Assembly: GCA_002869895.2 (NCBI GenBank)
Contig: NEWP02000010.1
Span: 180,035 to 244,034 of the forward strand
Source of the DNA: Nitrospira sp. CG24E
GTDB lineage: Bacteria; Nitrospirota; Nitrospiria; Nitrospirales; Nitrospiraceae
DNA: 64,000 bases
Direction of reading: 5' to 3'
Position numbers and translations under genes: made by a program. Shown one piece after another: positions 63,996 through 64,000 of the stretch. How positions within the stretch are numbered: the stretch's first letter is position 1; each line of letters starts with the position of its first letter. Below the pieces are notes generated by a model that did no database searches, was not told the origin of the DNA, and saw only the letters and a list, made by a program, of their open reading frames with translations.

Positions 63996-64000
63996 ATCAG

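Overview
The window reads as a piece of a free-living, diderm bacterial chromosome of moderately high GC. Gene content (heme operon with a CcsA/HemX-type protein, a class II B12-dependent ribonucleotide reductase, Lol and Lnt lipoprotein machinery, a PEP-CTERM-like exported protein, tandem bifunctional-nuclease genes) and the intergenic palindromic repeats match what I recall of Nitrospira (Nitrospirota). That assignment is an inference from memory, not a database result. No prophage, insertion sequence or CRISPR array is visible.

Layout. 1-9944 is one long minus-strand block: ccsA/hemX, hemA, hemC, a fused cobA-hemD, a CBS-domain gene, hemB, ribF, tilS, hpt and ftsH. It covers tetrapyrrole synthesis, cofactor synthesis and tRNA or proteostasis functions. 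The ftsH sequence at the window edge is internally broken. 10-17.5 kb holds rsmI, a TusA-like gene, an exported protein, tRNA-Leu(CAA), a YggX-like gene, two DUF151 nucleases, rplM-rpsI, argC-argJ and a small membrane protein. 17.5-21 kb is gene-poor and repeat-rich, with a PEP-CTERM-like protein, two unknown small genes, a PilZ protein and a peroxiredoxin. 21-31 kb is an envelope region: two lipoproteins including Pal, then lnt, prfB (with its programmed +1 frameshift), lysS, lolC/E, lolD, an outer-membrane protein and a lipoprotein. 31-38.7 kb is a complete minus-strand trpEGDCFBA set behind a LysM lipoprotein gene, with palindromic repeats lodged between trp genes.

38.9-50.8 kb carries ligA, a CorC-like protein, rlpA, an ACT protein, an unknown gene with a nuclease-like core, nrdJ with a recognisable promoter and two perfect DnaA boxes, small membrane proteins and an AmpG-like transporter. 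50.8-57 kb has mtaB-miaB, a 43-residue membrane peptide, a coiled-coil lipoprotein, a PolB-type exonuclease, and a MutY whose Nudix partner is a separate overlapping gene. 57-64 kb contains two PilZ genes, a RelE/ParE-like pair followed by a cysteine-free IscA-fold gene, a 125-bp palindromic element, a Nudix hydrolase, an rRNA methyltransferase, an AEC carrier, a beta-propeller protein and a HicBA pair.

The points most worth checking are the ftsH junction, the DnaA boxes and promoter in front of nrdJ, the repeat families (three or four, at about ten sites), and the toxin/antitoxin/IscA-like trio. Starts were moved inside longer open frames wherever a ribosome-binding site, a stop-start overlap or family alignment favoured a downstream codon; these choices are given per gene.
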